Made by a program: the position numbers and the translations under genes
Notes under the pieces: model-generated
What the model was told of the DNA's origin: nothing
Seen by the model: the letters and a program-made list of their open reading frames with translations, nothing else
Databases searched by the model: none
Part shown: positions 8,745 to 19,480 of the stretch, piece by piece
Layout: every line of letters begins with the position of its first letter
Position numbering within the stretch: the stretch's first letter is position 1
Source: Candidatus Hodarchaeota archaeon
Lineage (GTDB): Archaea; Asgardarchaeota; Heimdallarchaeia; Hodarchaeales; Hodarchaeaceae
DNA: 64,000 nt
NCBI GenBank assembly: GCA_016840035.1
Contig: JAEOTC010000038.1
Location: 1-64,000, forward strand
Direction: 5' to 3'

Positions 8745-10076
8745 TTATACAATTTTGATATATTCATAGGCTTTAATCTTTGACTCAAAACCATAATGGA
8801 TATTTTGGAATTCAGTTCTGAAACCTGATACCTCCTTGGCTACTACAAGTGGATCTTTCTTATCTACAAGAACAGCTTTAAAAAATTCTGCAATAGTGAC
8901 CATATCTGATTCTTTCATACCCAATCGAGTAATTTCCTGGGTTCCGATTCGAATTCCTCCTGGATTCAAATAATTACGCTTTTCTAAAATATCCCAAGGT
9001 AATAAATTTCGGTTTGCTACAATATGTGCTTTCTCGAGTCTTTGTTCAACATCAGCACCTAATCCAATTGTATCTTGGAAGTTAGTAATATCGACTAACA
9101 ATGTATGAGATTCGGTAAAACCTTTATCTGGACAAACAACTTGAAATCCTCTTTCATATAATGCTTGACCTAATGCCTTTGCATTAAGAATTATTTGTTT
9201 AGAGTATGCTTCTCCAAATCTTATGAATTCTGCAGCTGCTACAGCAAGACCTGCAACATGCATCAAATGATGATTTGAAGTCATCCCAGGAAAAGCTGCT
9301 GCTTTAATTTGATCCGCTAGTTCTTCTTGAGAAGCTATCACTATTCCTTTCTGAGGTCCGGGGAAAGTTTTATGTGTAGACATAGTCATTGTATCTGTTC
9401 CTTCCTTTATGGGATCTTGAAATTGTTTTCCAGCAATTAATCCTGCTACATGTGCAGCATCATAATTTACATGCGCACCAACCTCATGAGAGATTGGGAT
9501 TAGCTCCTTGAGAGGATGGGGAAAAAGAAAAACACTTGCACCAAATTGAACGAGTCTCGGTTTTTTCTCACGAATTGCTTTTATTGCGGCATCAACATCG
9601 ATATTTAGCCCATAACGATCAAAAGGAATGTAATCAACATCTAATCGTGAAACAGCACCTGCTGTTCCTCCAATAAACGAACCGGATTTTGCAGAAAGAG
9701 GTCCAGAGCTAATATGTCCTCCTACCGGAATCGAAATAGCCATCATCTTATCATGAGCTTTCGTAAAAGCAGTATAGACAGTAAGATTTGCAACAACCCC
9801 AGATATCGGACGAGCATCAATAAAAGGTGCTTTATAGAGCTCCTTCAAGAGCTTCAAAGTAAGCTCTTCCATATCATCAAAATACTCATTCCCTGGATAG
9901 ACCCGTTCTCCTATCCACCCCTCTGCATATCTATGTGCTAAATCAGAAATCGCAGCTTCTCTTACTGCAGGGCTTGTTAGGTTTTCTGAAGCAATTAAAG
10001 GAATGGCATTATTCCAATAATTATGGTGAGCCTCGAGTATACTCCGAATTTTCTTAAAAGTTGGATCATCAGTCAA
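8745..10076 (-). CDS. glyA: Serine hydroxymethyltransferase
   Basis: A PLP enzyme that interconverts serine and glycine and transfers the one-carbon unit to tetrahydrofolate or tetrahydromethanopterin. The 443 residues show LIASENLTSPAVREA near the N-terminus, the cofactor region VNYDAAHVAGLIAG and the PLP lysine motif TMSTHKTFPGPQKG (about 230-243). The C-terminal NPGGIRIGTQEITRLGM is typical. Divergent from gcvT 195 bases away, which fits a shared glycine/one-carbon role. Confidence 0.93.
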   Translation of the reverse strand: MTDDPTFKKIRSILEAHHNYWNNAIPLIASENLTSPAVREAAISDLAHRYAEGWIGERVYPGNEYFDDMEELTLKLLKELYKAPFIDARPISGVVANLTVYTAFTKAHDKMMAISIPVGGHISSGPLSAKSGSFIGGTAGAVSRLDVDYIPFDRYGLNIDVDAAIKAIREKKPRLVQFGASVFLFPHPLKELIPISHEVGAHVNYDAAHVAGLIAGKQFQDPIKEGTDTMTMSTHKTFPGPQKGIVIASQEELADQIKAAAFPGMTSNHHLMHVAGLAVAAAEFIRFGEAYSKQIILNAKALGQALYERGFQVVCPDKGFTESHTLLVDITNFQDTIGLGADVEQRLEKAHIVANRNLLPWDILEKRNYLNPGGIRIGTQEITRLGMKESDMVTIAEFFKAVLVDKKDPLVVAKEVSGFRTEFQNIHYGFESKIKAYEYIKIV

Positions 10077-10270
10077 TTTTATTCCACACGTATTCTACTA
10101 TTTGTAAAAGTAATTAATAATAATTCTAAAAAAAATTTCTTAATAATTATACTTACCTCCGAAGGCCATTAATTGAAAAAGATTGTTCCTTAATAGCAAG
10201 TTAAACCCAAGTTTTTACAAGAATCTTGCTGGTAGGATTAAAACAATACAATAATAAGTTGTGAGAATCA

Positions 10271-11419
10271 ATGAAAACACAATTATATGATTGGCATGTA
10301 GAAAATGGAGACATTGTTGACTTCGCAGGCTTCAAGATGCCTATAATGTACACTTCCATAATTGAGGAGCATCTAGCAGTTAGAAATACAGTTGGTATCT
10401 TTGATGTTTCTCATATGGGTCGAATGTGGATTCAAGGTGAAGATTCCGAGAAATTCCTTAACGTTCTAGTACCACGTGACCTCTCGAAAACCGCTGTAGG
10501 TAGAGCTTCCTACACCTTCATGCTTAATGAACAGGGGGGCTTTCGGGACGATTTAGTATTCGAGAGGGTTGATGAAAATAAATGGTTGCTTGTATGGAAT
10601 GCTGGAAACTATAGTAAAATAATACATTGGATCAATTCAAATTCAAAATTGATTCAAAATTTTCATAAACTTGATGTTTTATTTGAAAATATCTCTCAAT
10701 CCTCTGCAATGTATGCTTTACAAGGTCCTAAGGCAGAAACTCTCTTAAAGCGCGTTTTACCGGAAGATTTATCTCCACCCAAATCTTGGAGCATTTTACA
10801 AACGATGATTGACGGCTGTGATGTAATCATTTCCGGAACTGGGTATTCAGGAGAATCTGGATACGAAATAATTATTCTGAATACAACCAAAGCAGATAAT
10901 CAAAAAGCAGTCAAAGTATGGATGAAACTACTTCAAGAAGGCGCTGAATTTGCTATCAAACCATGTGGATTAGGGGCGCGTGATTCACTTAGATTAGAGG
11001 CAGGATATCATCTCTATGGAAATGATATCTCAGAAGATATTAATCCACACGAAGCAGAGTTATTTTTTCCCCCATTTATACATATGAACAAACCATACTT
11101 TGTAGGAAAATCTCAACTAGAAAATTTGAAGGATAAACCTCTTAAAAAAATACGTGTAGGTTTGATTTCTTTGAAAAAGGGTCCTAATCCCCGTCCCGGT
11201 TTGAAACTATATAAAGATGGAACGGAAATAGGTATTATTTCTTCTGGGGGCTTTTCTCCACTCTTGAATATCGGAATCGGAATGGGATACATCCTTCCAG
11301 AGCATAACACCGAGGGCACACTAATTCAGTTCCAAGTCAGAGAGAAAATGCATGATTTGAAAATTAAGAAATATCCTTTGTACGACCCAGATAAGTTTGG
11401 AAAATCACGGAAAGTATGA
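10271..11419 (+). CDS. gcvT: Glycine cleavage system T protein (aminomethyltransferase)
   Basis: T protein moves the methylene group of the lipoyl-bound aminomethyl intermediate to the folate-type carrier and releases ammonia. The 382 residues contain MKTQLYDWHVENGDIVDFAGFKMP at the start, VGIFDVSHMGRMWIQG, the substrate-binding TGYSGESGYEI, and the conserved CGLGARDSLRLEAGYHLYGNDI. Its divergent neighbour is glyA. GcvH and GcvP are not in the window. Length and motifs are complete. Confidence 0.92.
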   Translation: MKTQLYDWHVENGDIVDFAGFKMPIMYTSIIEEHLAVRNTVGIFDVSHMGRMWIQGEDSEKFLNVLVPRDLSKTAVGRASYTFMLNEQGGFRDDLVFERVDENKWLLVWNAGNYSKIIHWINSNSKLIQNFHKLDVLFENISQSSAMYALQGPKAETLLKRVLPEDLSPPKSWSILQTMIDGCDVIISGTGYSGESGYEIIILNTTKADNQKAVKVWMKLLQEGAEFAIKPCGLGARDSLRLEAGYHLYGNDISEDINPHEAELFFPPFIHMNKPYFVGKSQLENLKDKPLKKIRVGLISLKKGPNPRPGLKLYKDGTEIGIISSGGFSPLLNIGIGMGYILPEHNTEGTLIQFQVREKMHDLKIKKYPLYDPDKFGKSRKV

Positions 11420-11422
11420 AAA

Positions 11423-14400
11423 TTACTTCTTTTTCTTCTTTGCTTTAGTCTTCTTACCCGATTCCCCAGATATTGATCCAAGTTCAGATAAGGCATCTGA
11501 AAATAAGTCAATCAAGTCTGGGGGTTTAACCTCGGCCGGTTTAGAAGATTCTGATTCGGGTATTTCTTCATAAGCAACTTCAGGAATGCCAAAAATCTCA
11601 TTAGTATCACTTGATTCATCTTCTGCTAAGGAATCTACCACAGAATCAAAGGTACTAGTGACATCCTTATCAAAAAGACTTTTAGTCTCTTCAAACGGTT
11701 TAGTTTCCTGTCTGGGAGGGATAATGCTTTCTGTATCAACTAAGGCCTTTTCCAATTCCTGTAGACCAGGGAGCTGTTGTTTTTGTAAACTCTCTGCATC
11801 AGGTTCCAGCTGAAGGGACTTGAGTTGAGTTGGTTTTACAACTTCCTCTTTTTTAGGTTGAAAAGTTGACTCCAAGTCGCTTAGATCTGGTGTACCTGTT
11901 GTCTCCTCAACAAAACTGGGTGAAATTGCAGGTTTCGGTTCAGAAATTATGTCTGGGGTGGAGGTTGTAGCATCTTTCTTTAATAAACGCCCGAAAGCAT
12001 CTACTTCCCATTCTTCCTCACTTGTAGATGTATCTTTTTGCGATAATGAACGAAGGACATCAGCTCCTCTTACCTTGGTATCCCCACGAGAGCTAAAAAG
12101 TGTAGTAACCTCATCATCTGATAGAGTAATCCCCTCTTTAGTTATCTGAGTCTGGTCAGGAAGAATCTCATCTTCCATCGTGGGAGAGGTTAATGTTGAT
12201 TCTTCAGGAGTCGGATCTCGGGAAAATAGACTTGAAAGTTCCGCATCACTAAGGGTAGTAGAGGTAATTTCTCCATCTTTTTTGAGAGGAATTTCTAAAA
12301 CTTCGTCACTAATTTGCGGTTGTGCGGTTAAAGCTGGTTCTTCCTGCACTGTATCTCTGGATTGAGGCTCTGGTTCGTGTGTCAGAGGTGGAGCCCCAAA
12401 AGGATCTGGTAATGGGGATTCAGGTTTAATACCTTTTATAACATCTATAATCTCATCTTCTTCTATAACTTCAGGAGCAGTAGGTTGTTCTATTTGTGGT
12501 TCTTCGGCATGAGTAATTATTTCAGATGTATCAACCAATGTAGGCGTCGGTAGTTTCTCGGTTTCAATTTCAATTTGATCTTTCAAAGGTTGAGATTTCA
12601 AGAAACTGCTCCGTGCTTCTGTTAACCGTTTAAATTCCTTTTTGAACTTCTTAGGTTGAATTCTTAGATCATCAATATGTTGTTGTATCTTATCAACTTT
12701 TTCTGAATCTTTTTGATCAGAAACATAGTTTAACATGAATACAAGTGAACCACCTATTTCATCAGAGCGATTAATCATATTTGCTAATTTACTAGTATAT
12801 TCCAAATATCTAAAGACTAGATCCAAATTATCGGTTGAGATTGCTGTATCGATGACATCACAGCTAGTTGTGAAGAGTGCATCCAAATCCTCTAATTCTT
12901 CTAGTTTCTCTATTGTCTGTTGAAAAGCAGTTAAAACAGAATCATCGGAGATGCTGCAAAGATGTTTTGTAAGGAGTGCTAACAGCTTTGCTTCGTGTTT
13001 TTTTGCCTTAAACTTGTTACATATATAAATTCCCCTCTCAAATGTACGAATAGCTCTTTTGGGGGTAGAAGATTGAGTAGCTAGGTTGTAATAAATATCA
13101 ACCACCCCATCAAAGTCATTAGCTCCCCTGAGATAATCAGCTGCAAGGTATGCATATTCAGAAGCTAGGTCAGGATTCTCTTCAGCAACCATCTGAGCGA
13201 ATCTCTGGCAAACATGGGCACCAAGTTGATTCTTTTCCGCAACAAGTTCAGGATTTGTAACAATTTGCTGGATTAAACTATCTAAATACTCTCTTGCTTT
13301 TTCAATATTAGCTTTATTAACCAGGTTCTGAATAAAGGTGAGTGAATGCTCAACAATATCAGAAAAGGGGAGACTTGACCTCTCAGACATTATGGACATT
13401 AATTTAATGGCTTCAGCAGCGAAACCAAACTCTACAAGCTTACCTGTGTATTTGAATACAAGTTTATCGCCAGGATCAACGAGAGCACTGCCATATACAA
13501 GATTAACCAGGGAAATGATGCCATCAGAGGCCTCATAAGTTAAAGCAGACGAAGATATCAAATTATCATAGAATTTTTCAGAATACTTAATGTATTCATC
13601 GAGTGGAGGTGATAGAACTTCATTTACAACAATGAGTAAGGAGACATCGGGAAATTTTGATAAGAGAGGATCTACTACCTTCTTTGTTATTTTCTTAAAA
13701 TCATCTTTTACAGAATGGATTTGTATGATCTTACGGAATATCTTAAGGGACGGTTCTTTTACTTGAATAAAAGTAATGCTAAAAATCATGTGAAGAAATT
13801 CAAGGGCTTTTTCTGGTTTGGTGTCATCCTCAAATAAAGCAGCTACATCAAGTGCAAATTTTATTGCGGAATTGTAGTCTTCATTATCAAGAGAAATCTT
13901 TGCATATTCTTTTATCGATTGGATTGCGATTTTATATTGTTGGTGAGTTTTACCAAATCTAAAAATCAGATCGGTCATTTTAGCTGCATCTTCAAATTGA
14001 TCAAATTCCAAAAATCGATTTCGCATTTTTCCAAGATATTTGATGACATCAGGGATGCTCCCAGAACTTTCTATATATCGAGCATTTTGTACACTGAAAA
14101 TATAAGCATCTTGAAACATTCCTTGATCTAACTGTCTATCGATAATACTCGAAACAATTGAAATGCACTTCTTATATTCCTCTTTCTCCTCGTATTCTTT
14201 TAGAATAATGTCTGTAATTTTCTGTGATAACTCCACTGAATAATCAAGGAGCTCTTCTTGATATTTCACTAACACTTGAAGTGCGCCTTGCTCATCTCCC
14301 ATTCGTTTATAGGCCTCTGAGGTTTCAAAAACATACTTTTGTACAAGATCAACTCTTTGAGTGTGTTCTAATAAATGATCAAGAAAACGACCAATTGAGT

Positions 14401-17014
14401 CAATAGCTCTTGTAAAATCGTTTTGTTTACCTTGGAGAACTACTAGTTGATCCAGAATATGGGCAGCTCTATCAATTTCATTGTTACCCAAAAGCTCATT
14501 AATGAATTTTTGCAGCAGTTCATAATCAATTTGATCTGATTGGAGCATTAAACTCGCAATATAACGGATATATTCAAAAATCATATCACGATGGTCATAC
14601 TCTCTGAGTTTGTCAATAAATTGGCAACAGAACTTCACTACATCTTTTATCTTCTTTGTTTCTAACAAACGAGATAATTCTAGGTTGATCATTTCTTGAG
14701 CAGTAAGAACAGCCTGACTCACAAGCATTTCATCAACATATTTCAAAACAATTTTTTCTCTCTTCTTTGGATCCTCAATAGTTTGAAGAGCAGTCTGTAT
14801 AAATGATTTTGATCGATCTTTCATTCCTAATTTGCCTAATAAATCACCCATCGCTAATTGTTTTTCTATCCGACGAGAATCGTCATCTTTGTAGGCCTTC
14901 CCGATTAGATTTTCGACAAATTGGAGATAATTCTTTGCTGCTTCACTTTCATTTAAGTCTGCAAGACCTCTTACGACACCAAGACTAAAATCAACAGCTT
15001 CTTCAACTTTATTCAATTCATAGTACAATTTAATAGCTTGATTACTAAGTTCACATGCTTTTACATATGTTTCAGTGTCCATAAGTGCATCTGCAGCTTC
15101 TAAAGTAATTTCTAATGCTTTCTCCTTCTTCCCTTGGGTTTCAAGTGTCAGAATTAGGCGATTAATATAGCGTTGGTAATGGGTTTTCTCCTTCGCAGCC
15201 TTAAGTAAATTTGTTGTTTCCTCTAATGTACTCATTATTTCGAAATTAGCCTTTCTTTCTTCTTGAACACCAAGCGCAATATCGATTAAGAAAATAATGT
15301 CATCCATGAACCCATCCTTTTGCCCTGCTGCAAACGAATCCTCACTAGCGCTAATCTCTTTAATAGCAAAGTGTGCATATCGAAGAGCATTTTCCCACAT
15401 AACTACGGGTAATCGAGCATGTTTATAGAATTCTGCTTGTTTCTTTGCTAAAAGTAAGATAGTTGATATTGAATCTGGTGAAATTTTTTCCGATAAATAG
15501 TGATCTAACACTAAATCACATAAATTGGCCGCATTTAGGTGTTTATTTTGATCAGCAAGCATTTCTATGGATTCGAAAACAAATTCAACGGAAGTATCTA
15601 AATCAATGGCTAGTAAATCCGATGTGATTTCAGATTGAATCTTAACTACTTTAGAGTCTTTATTTTGATCAACGAAAAATTGGATAAGCTTTCTTCCAAA
15701 TCGCAAAATACCTTTAGAGTTCTTTTCTTTGCGGAAGCGTCTTAATAAAACCTCTGTGATTTTTGATGCAGCTTTGAGATTTCCCTCTTTCTCTTTCTGT
15801 TCAATAATTTGTAAGAAATGGCCAACTGCTACATTAATTATAATCTGATCCATTGGTTTCTTTGAGAGAGCCCCAATAGTTTGAAAGATTAGTTCTGAAG
15901 CATCATACAAATAGCTGAATGATATCTGAGGGATTTCTTGATTAATTAATCGTGCGATTTCATCCTGATCTATAGTAATCTCTGTGGGAGTGGATATAGT
16001 ACCATCAGACTTTCGGAAACGTAAAAACCAAGAATCAAATTTTCTAAGGATTATACATTCTACTCCTCCAGAATGGGAAATTTCCACTTCCTTGACTGGT
16101 AAGGGTTGTCCGACTTCTACAACTTCTTTCACTTTTACTATAAATTTATCAAAATCTTCAGCTTTACTGAATTCAGACATGTCAAATTCAGACAAATCAA
16201 CAAGTGTGACTTCATCTTGTTCTACTGAAGGGGTTTCTTGCGATGAAGAGAATATTTTAGGATCATCAACATCAACTATACTATCCATTTGAGGTATGGA
16301 AACAGAATCTTCTGATTCAAGTCTTTCTGGTTTTAGTACTAACGATTCAATTCGTTCTGCAGAATCATAAATTGCTGAAAATGATAGAAAATCGATTCCA
16401 GATTCACTAATCAATTCTACAAGCTTATCTTGGTTTACTTCCTCTTTTGAGTAGACTTTTCGTATGAGTAATTCTTCACCTCTAGACAATACAACTGCGT
16501 ATTTTCCCTCTGGAGTGTAATAGATTGAAGCAAAACCTGATTTCGAGTGTAACATCTCGATTCGTGTAAGCTGCTTATCACCAGGAGGAATTGTCAATAT
16601 TTTACTTGTTATTTTTGTTGTTTTTTCATGAATAACTTCCTCCTCTTCTTCAGATGTTGAGTCAGTAATGATTCCAAACTTTTCAGTCATTTCGTTAACA
16701 GGTTGGGTCACAGGAGTCGAATCAGCAGTATCTTCTATCGAGAAAGCCTGAAATTCATCTTTAATAGTTGTAACTAGTAGATCGGCTATATCAAAAATAG
16801 CAGAGAAACTAAAAAATTCCACTCCGGCTTCACTAAGGAGATCTACCATTCGGTCCTGGTCGAGTTTGGCTGGAGAGAGAGAAGAAGAGTTAATTTGTCT
16901 ATCATTTTGGAAAAAATTTAATACATATCGTTCTCCACTTTCTCTAATCTCGACTTCAACCCCAGAAGTAGAAGGAAGCTCTAACCGAATCAGTTTTTCG
17001 TCTCGGGTTGCCAT
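11423..17014 (-). CDS. Giant TPR/alpha-solenoid scaffold protein with triplicated N-terminal module
   Basis: The 1863 residues fall into three zones. First come three copies of an about 80-residue alpha/beta module at roughly 1-85, 150-230 and 305-390, each ending in an FSFSAIFD- or LSFSAIYD-like helix. Next is about 1100 residues of helix-turn-helix repeats of TPR/solenoid type. Last is an acidic, proline-rich disordered tail of about 350 residues with a repeated LSDxExxxLFS motif (LSDAELSSLFSRD and LSDDEVTTLFSS) and the terminal tail KKTKAKKKKK. No enzyme domain is visible. Solenoids of this size serve as protein-interaction platforms, including membrane coats in eukaryotes. That role here is speculative. 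Confidence 0.75.
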   Translation of the reverse strand: MATRDEKLIRLELPSTSGVEVEIRESGERYVLNFFQNDRQINSSSLSPAKLDQDRMVDLLSEAGVEFFSFSAIFDIADLLVTTIKDEFQAFSIEDTADSTPVTQPVNEMTEKFGIITDSTSEEEEEVIHEKTTKITSKILTIPPGDKQLTRIEMLHSKSGFASIYYTPEGKYAVVLSRGEELLIRKVYSKEEVNQDKLVELISESGIDFLSFSAIYDSAERIESLVLKPERLESEDSVSIPQMDSIVDVDDPKIFSSSQETPSVEQDEVTLVDLSEFDMSEFSKAEDFDKFIVKVKEVVEVGQPLPVKEVEISHSGGVECIILRKFDSWFLRFRKSDGTISTPTEITIDQDEIARLINQEIPQISFSYLYDASELIFQTIGALSKKPMDQIIINVAVGHFLQIIEQKEKEGNLKAASKITEVLLRRFRKEKNSKGILRFGRKLIQFFVDQNKDSKVVKIQSEITSDLLAIDLDTSVEFVFESIEMLADQNKHLNAANLCDLVLDHYLSEKISPDSISTILLLAKKQAEFYKHARLPVVMWENALRYAHFAIKEISASEDSFAAGQKDGFMDDIIFLIDIALGVQEERKANFEIMSTLEETTNLLKAAKEKTHYQRYINRLILTLETQGKKEKALEITLEAADALMDTETYVKACELSNQAIKLYYELNKVEEAVDFSLGVVRGLADLNESEAAKNYLQFVENLIGKAYKDDDSRRIEKQLAMGDLLGKLGMKDRSKSFIQTALQTIEDPKKREKIVLKYVDEMLVSQAVLTAQEMINLELSRLLETKKIKDVVKFCCQFIDKLREYDHRDMIFEYIRYIASLMLQSDQIDYELLQKFINELLGNNEIDRAAHILDQLVVLQGKQNDFTRAIDSIGRFLDHLLEHTQRVDLVQKYVFETSEAYKRMGDEQGALQVLVKYQEELLDYSVELSQKITDIILKEYEEKEEYKKCISIVSSIIDRQLDQGMFQDAYIFSVQNARYIESSGSIPDVIKYLGKMRNRFLEFDQFEDAAKMTDLIFRFGKTHQQYKIAIQSIKEYAKISLDNEDYNSAIKFALDVAALFEDDTKPEKALEFLHMIFSITFIQVKEPSLKIFRKIIQIHSVKDDFKKITKKVVDPLLSKFPDVSLLIVVNEVLSPPLDEYIKYSEKFYDNLISSSALTYEASDGIISLVNLVYGSALVDPGDKLVFKYTGKLVEFGFAAEAIKLMSIMSERSSLPFSDIVEHSLTFIQNLVNKANIEKAREYLDSLIQQIVTNPELVAEKNQLGAHVCQRFAQMVAEENPDLASEYAYLAADYLRGANDFDGVVDIYYNLATQSSTPKRAIRTFERGIYICNKFKAKKHEAKLLALLTKHLCSISDDSVLTAFQQTIEKLEELEDLDALFTTSCDVIDTAISTDNLDLVFRYLEYTSKLANMINRSDEIGGSLVFMLNYVSDQKDSEKVDKIQQHIDDLRIQPKKFKKEFKRLTEARSSFLKSQPLKDQIEIETEKLPTPTLVDTSEIITHAEEPQIEQPTAPEVIEEDEIIDVIKGIKPESPLPDPFGAPPLTHEPEPQSRDTVQEEPALTAQPQISDEVLEIPLKKDGEITSTTLSDAELSSLFSRDPTPEESTLTSPTMEDEILPDQTQITKEGITLSDDEVTTLFSSRGDTKVRGADVLRSLSQKDTSTSEEEWEVDAFGRLLKKDATTSTPDIISEPKPAISPSFVEETTGTPDLSDLESTFQPKKEEVVKPTQLKSLQLEPDAESLQKQQLPGLQELEKALVDTESIIPPRQETKPFEETKSLFDKDVTSTFDSVVDSLAEDESSDTNEIFGIPEVAYEEIPESESSKPAEVKPPDLIDLFSDALSELGSISGESGKKTKAKKKKK

Positions 17015-17312
17015 AAGTAATCGTTCATCCTATGAGATTTATCATATAATGTCTCTTCTAAAAGATTTTCTAATTCTCAAGAATGTTATTATATGTATAG
17101 AGTTGTTTTCTGATAAGTAAGTGTTTAATTTAAGAAAATGATCAGAACTCTTAATTTCTTTCCTTACTCTATGTGTGTCCTAGATTTATGTACCTAGGGT
17201 TTCAGTACTATTCATTAAAATACGATTTAAGAAATATAATGACTGATAATGAGGTTAAGAACTAGATAATACGTAAATTACTTTCCAAAGTGAGTAAGAC
17301 CTCGAAATCAAT

Positions 17313-18575
17313 TTATTCTATTGATTTCTCAACGAAGATTTGAATTAAATTGATGATGGTCTCAACTGACTTTTCCAAAGCAATAACAGGTACAAATTCT
17401 TTCTTGCTATGAAAATTCATTGCTCCAGAGAAAATATTTGGAGTTGGTAAACCCTGATAACTCAAACGAGCTCCGTCAGTTCCTCCACGAATTACTTTTT
17501 TGATAACAGGAATACCTGAACGCTTAATCGCTTCCTCTGCATACTCCATCAGCTCGGGCACCTCATCGATTTTATACTTCATATTCTTGTAAGATTCTTT
17601 TATTGTCAATTTAATTTTAGCAGAGGGATATTTTTTCTGGATTTCATCTGTAAAATCCTTTACTTCTTGAATTTTCTCTTGAAGAATTGTATAATCGAAA
17701 TCACGAATAATAAACTTTATTTTTGCTTCGTTCACGGAGCCACTAATTACATAGGGGTGATAGTATCCCTCATATCCTTCTGTCATCTCAGGAGATTCAT
17801 TAACAGGGAATAACTGTATAAGATCTGACAGAATTCTAATTGCATTTACCATTTTATCTTTTGCATATCCAGGGTGACAATTAAAGCCAGAAATTAAAAT
17901 ATCACCACCTGCGGCATTGAAAGTTTCTGATTCCAGTACTCCCATCTCATCCCCATCAATCGTATACCCGTAATCCGCATTTAAAGATTCTACATCAAGG
18001 CCATCAACTCCACGACCGACCTCTTCATCTGGAGTAAAAACAATCTTAATTGTTCCATGTTTAATTTCGGGATTAGATTTCAATTTGGAGATTGAGGCCA
18101 TAATTGCAGCAATTCCAGCTTTGTCATCTCCACCCAATAATGTTGTACCATCAGAAGTCACAATATCACTTCCAATAAACTTTAGCAATGCAGGTGTTTC
18201 TTGGGGAGAGATTACAAGATCAGGATTATTTAAAAGTTGGATATCTCCTCCCTGATAATTTTTCACGATTTGTGGCTTAACATTTTCGCCAGATTCTTCG
18301 GGAGAAGTGTCTAAATGACCCAAAAAACAGATTATTGGAATCTTTTGGGCTTCTTCATCTGAGAGATTTGAAGGAATTGTTGCTATAACATAGCAGTTCT
18401 CTGTTAAGACAGTATCAGCTATACCTAAATCTTTTAGCTCTTGGACGAGAATTTTCGCTAGATTAAATTGATGTTTTGTACTCGGAATAGATTTCTCATC
18501 TTCCTTACTTGTTGTATGGATTTTAACATACTTTAAAAATCGATCTAAGACATCTGAAGTCATTAATACCACCAT
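17313..18575 (-). CDS. pepT: Peptidase T (tripeptide aminopeptidase, M20B)
   Basis: A cytoplasmic zinc aminopeptidase that removes the N-terminal residue of tripeptides. The 420 residues show the first metal histidine in FLGHLDTSPEESGENVKP, the bridging aspartate in LLGGDDKAGIAAIM, the catalytic glutamates in IVFTPDEEVGRG and the PepT-specific GRGVDGLDVESLNADYGYTIDG. The final zinc histidine is in NIFSGAMNFHSKKEFV. A second methionine four codons in (MTSDVLDRFLKYV, at 18563) is a likely true start. Monocistronic. Confidence 0.92.
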   Translation of the reverse strand: MVVLMTSDVLDRFLKYVKIHTTSKEDEKSIPSTKHQFNLAKILVQELKDLGIADTVLTENCYVIATIPSNLSDEEAQKIPIICFLGHLDTSPEESGENVKPQIVKNYQGGDIQLLNNPDLVISPQETPALLKFIGSDIVTSDGTTLLGGDDKAGIAAIMASISKLKSNPEIKHGTIKIVFTPDEEVGRGVDGLDVESLNADYGYTIDGDEMGVLESETFNAAGGDILISGFNCHPGYAKDKMVNAIRILSDLIQLFPVNESPEMTEGYEGYYHPYVISGSVNEAKIKFIIRDFDYTILQEKIQEVKDFTDEIQKKYPSAKIKLTIKESYKNMKYKIDEVPELMEYAEEAIKRSGIPVIKKVIRGGTDGARLSYQGLPTPNIFSGAMNFHSKKEFVPVIALEKSVETIINLIQIFVEKSIE

Positions 18576-18650
18576 TGAGAAATGAGAAAATAGAGAATTT
18601 AATTCTTATAGATGAGGTAAAAAAGAAAAAAAGGGAGGAAAACTTTGATT

Positions 18651-19373
18651 CTAACTTCCACGAGTTACGGGGAGGTGTGGAAGAAGTAAGGCGGCCAATA
18701 AGCCAATTTCACGGTTTTGAGTGTACACAACGCCAGGGCCTGTATATCTGATCACGACACCCTCTCCACCAAGCATGAAACTCTTTCGACCACCTACTTT
18801 TGAAACTTTATGCTCAATTCCTGCTTGATAAGCCATCATCACGCCATTATCTACAACAAACTCTTGACCTGGTTCTAATTCGTGACGTTCAACGTATCCA
18901 TAACCCCCAATCCAAACATCACCATCAGCTTCCGCCATGATTTTGGTTAACATGAGTCCTTCACCTCCTAAAACTCCTTTAAAACCCCCAAATTTAGAGG
19001 TTACCCCAATACTCGTAGTCCCACAAATATAAGCATCGCGACTGAGAACCCATTCTTCACCTTGCTTTAAATGAAGATGAACTATATCACCTGGTGCACC
19101 ATGTGCGAATGCAACAACTCCAGGTGGAGAACCATCAGAAATTGAGAAGAAATTCTGAAACATCGATTCACCGGAGAATTTTCGCTTTAAACCTCTCATA
19201 ACTCCGCCAGCTGATTTAGTTTCCATGTTCACATGGCCATCCATGTATACCATTGCTCCTCCTTCAGCACGAACCTTTTGACCTGGATTGTCAATCGTAA
19301 TTTTAACTACTGCAAAAGCAGGATCCCCAACTACCTCATATTTTAAAAAAGATGTGTCTTTATTGATTGTCAT
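18651..19373 (-). CDS. AIM24/TIGR00266 family protein
   Basis: A beta-helix-like protein of the AIM24 family, which is widespread in prokaryotes; the eukaryotic member localises to mitochondria. The 240 residues contain glycine-rich strand repeats such as VRAEGGAMVYMDGHVNMET and FKGVLGGEGLMLTKIMAEADG, with a C-terminal VIRYTGPGVVYTQNR, all typical. The biochemical function is unknown. It is flanked by unrelated enzymes on the same strand with gaps of about 75 and 107 bases. Confidence 0.82.
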   Translation of the reverse strand: MTINKDTSFLKYEVVGDPAFAVVKITIDNPGQKVRAEGGAMVYMDGHVNMETKSAGGVMRGLKRKFSGESMFQNFFSISDGSPPGVVAFAHGAPGDIVHLHLKQGEEWVLSRDAYICGTTSIGVTSKFGGFKGVLGGEGLMLTKIMAEADGDVWIGGYGYVERHELEPGQEFVVDNGVMMAYQAGIEHKVSKVGGRKSFMLGGEGVVIRYTGPGVVYTQNREIGLLAALLLPHLPVTRGS

Positions 19374-19480
19374 TATTTTTCACTTAATATTTCCTTGAAT
19401 TTTTATTTTAATGAACAAATCTATTCATTCAATTTCCGTTCTATTCTGATTAAAAGCTGTACTAAAACGGAAAACGAAAA

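Noticed and set aside
11586-16292. Plus-strand ORFs opposite the giant solenoid gene
   Set aside because: Serine-rich shadows of the minus-strand coding sequence.
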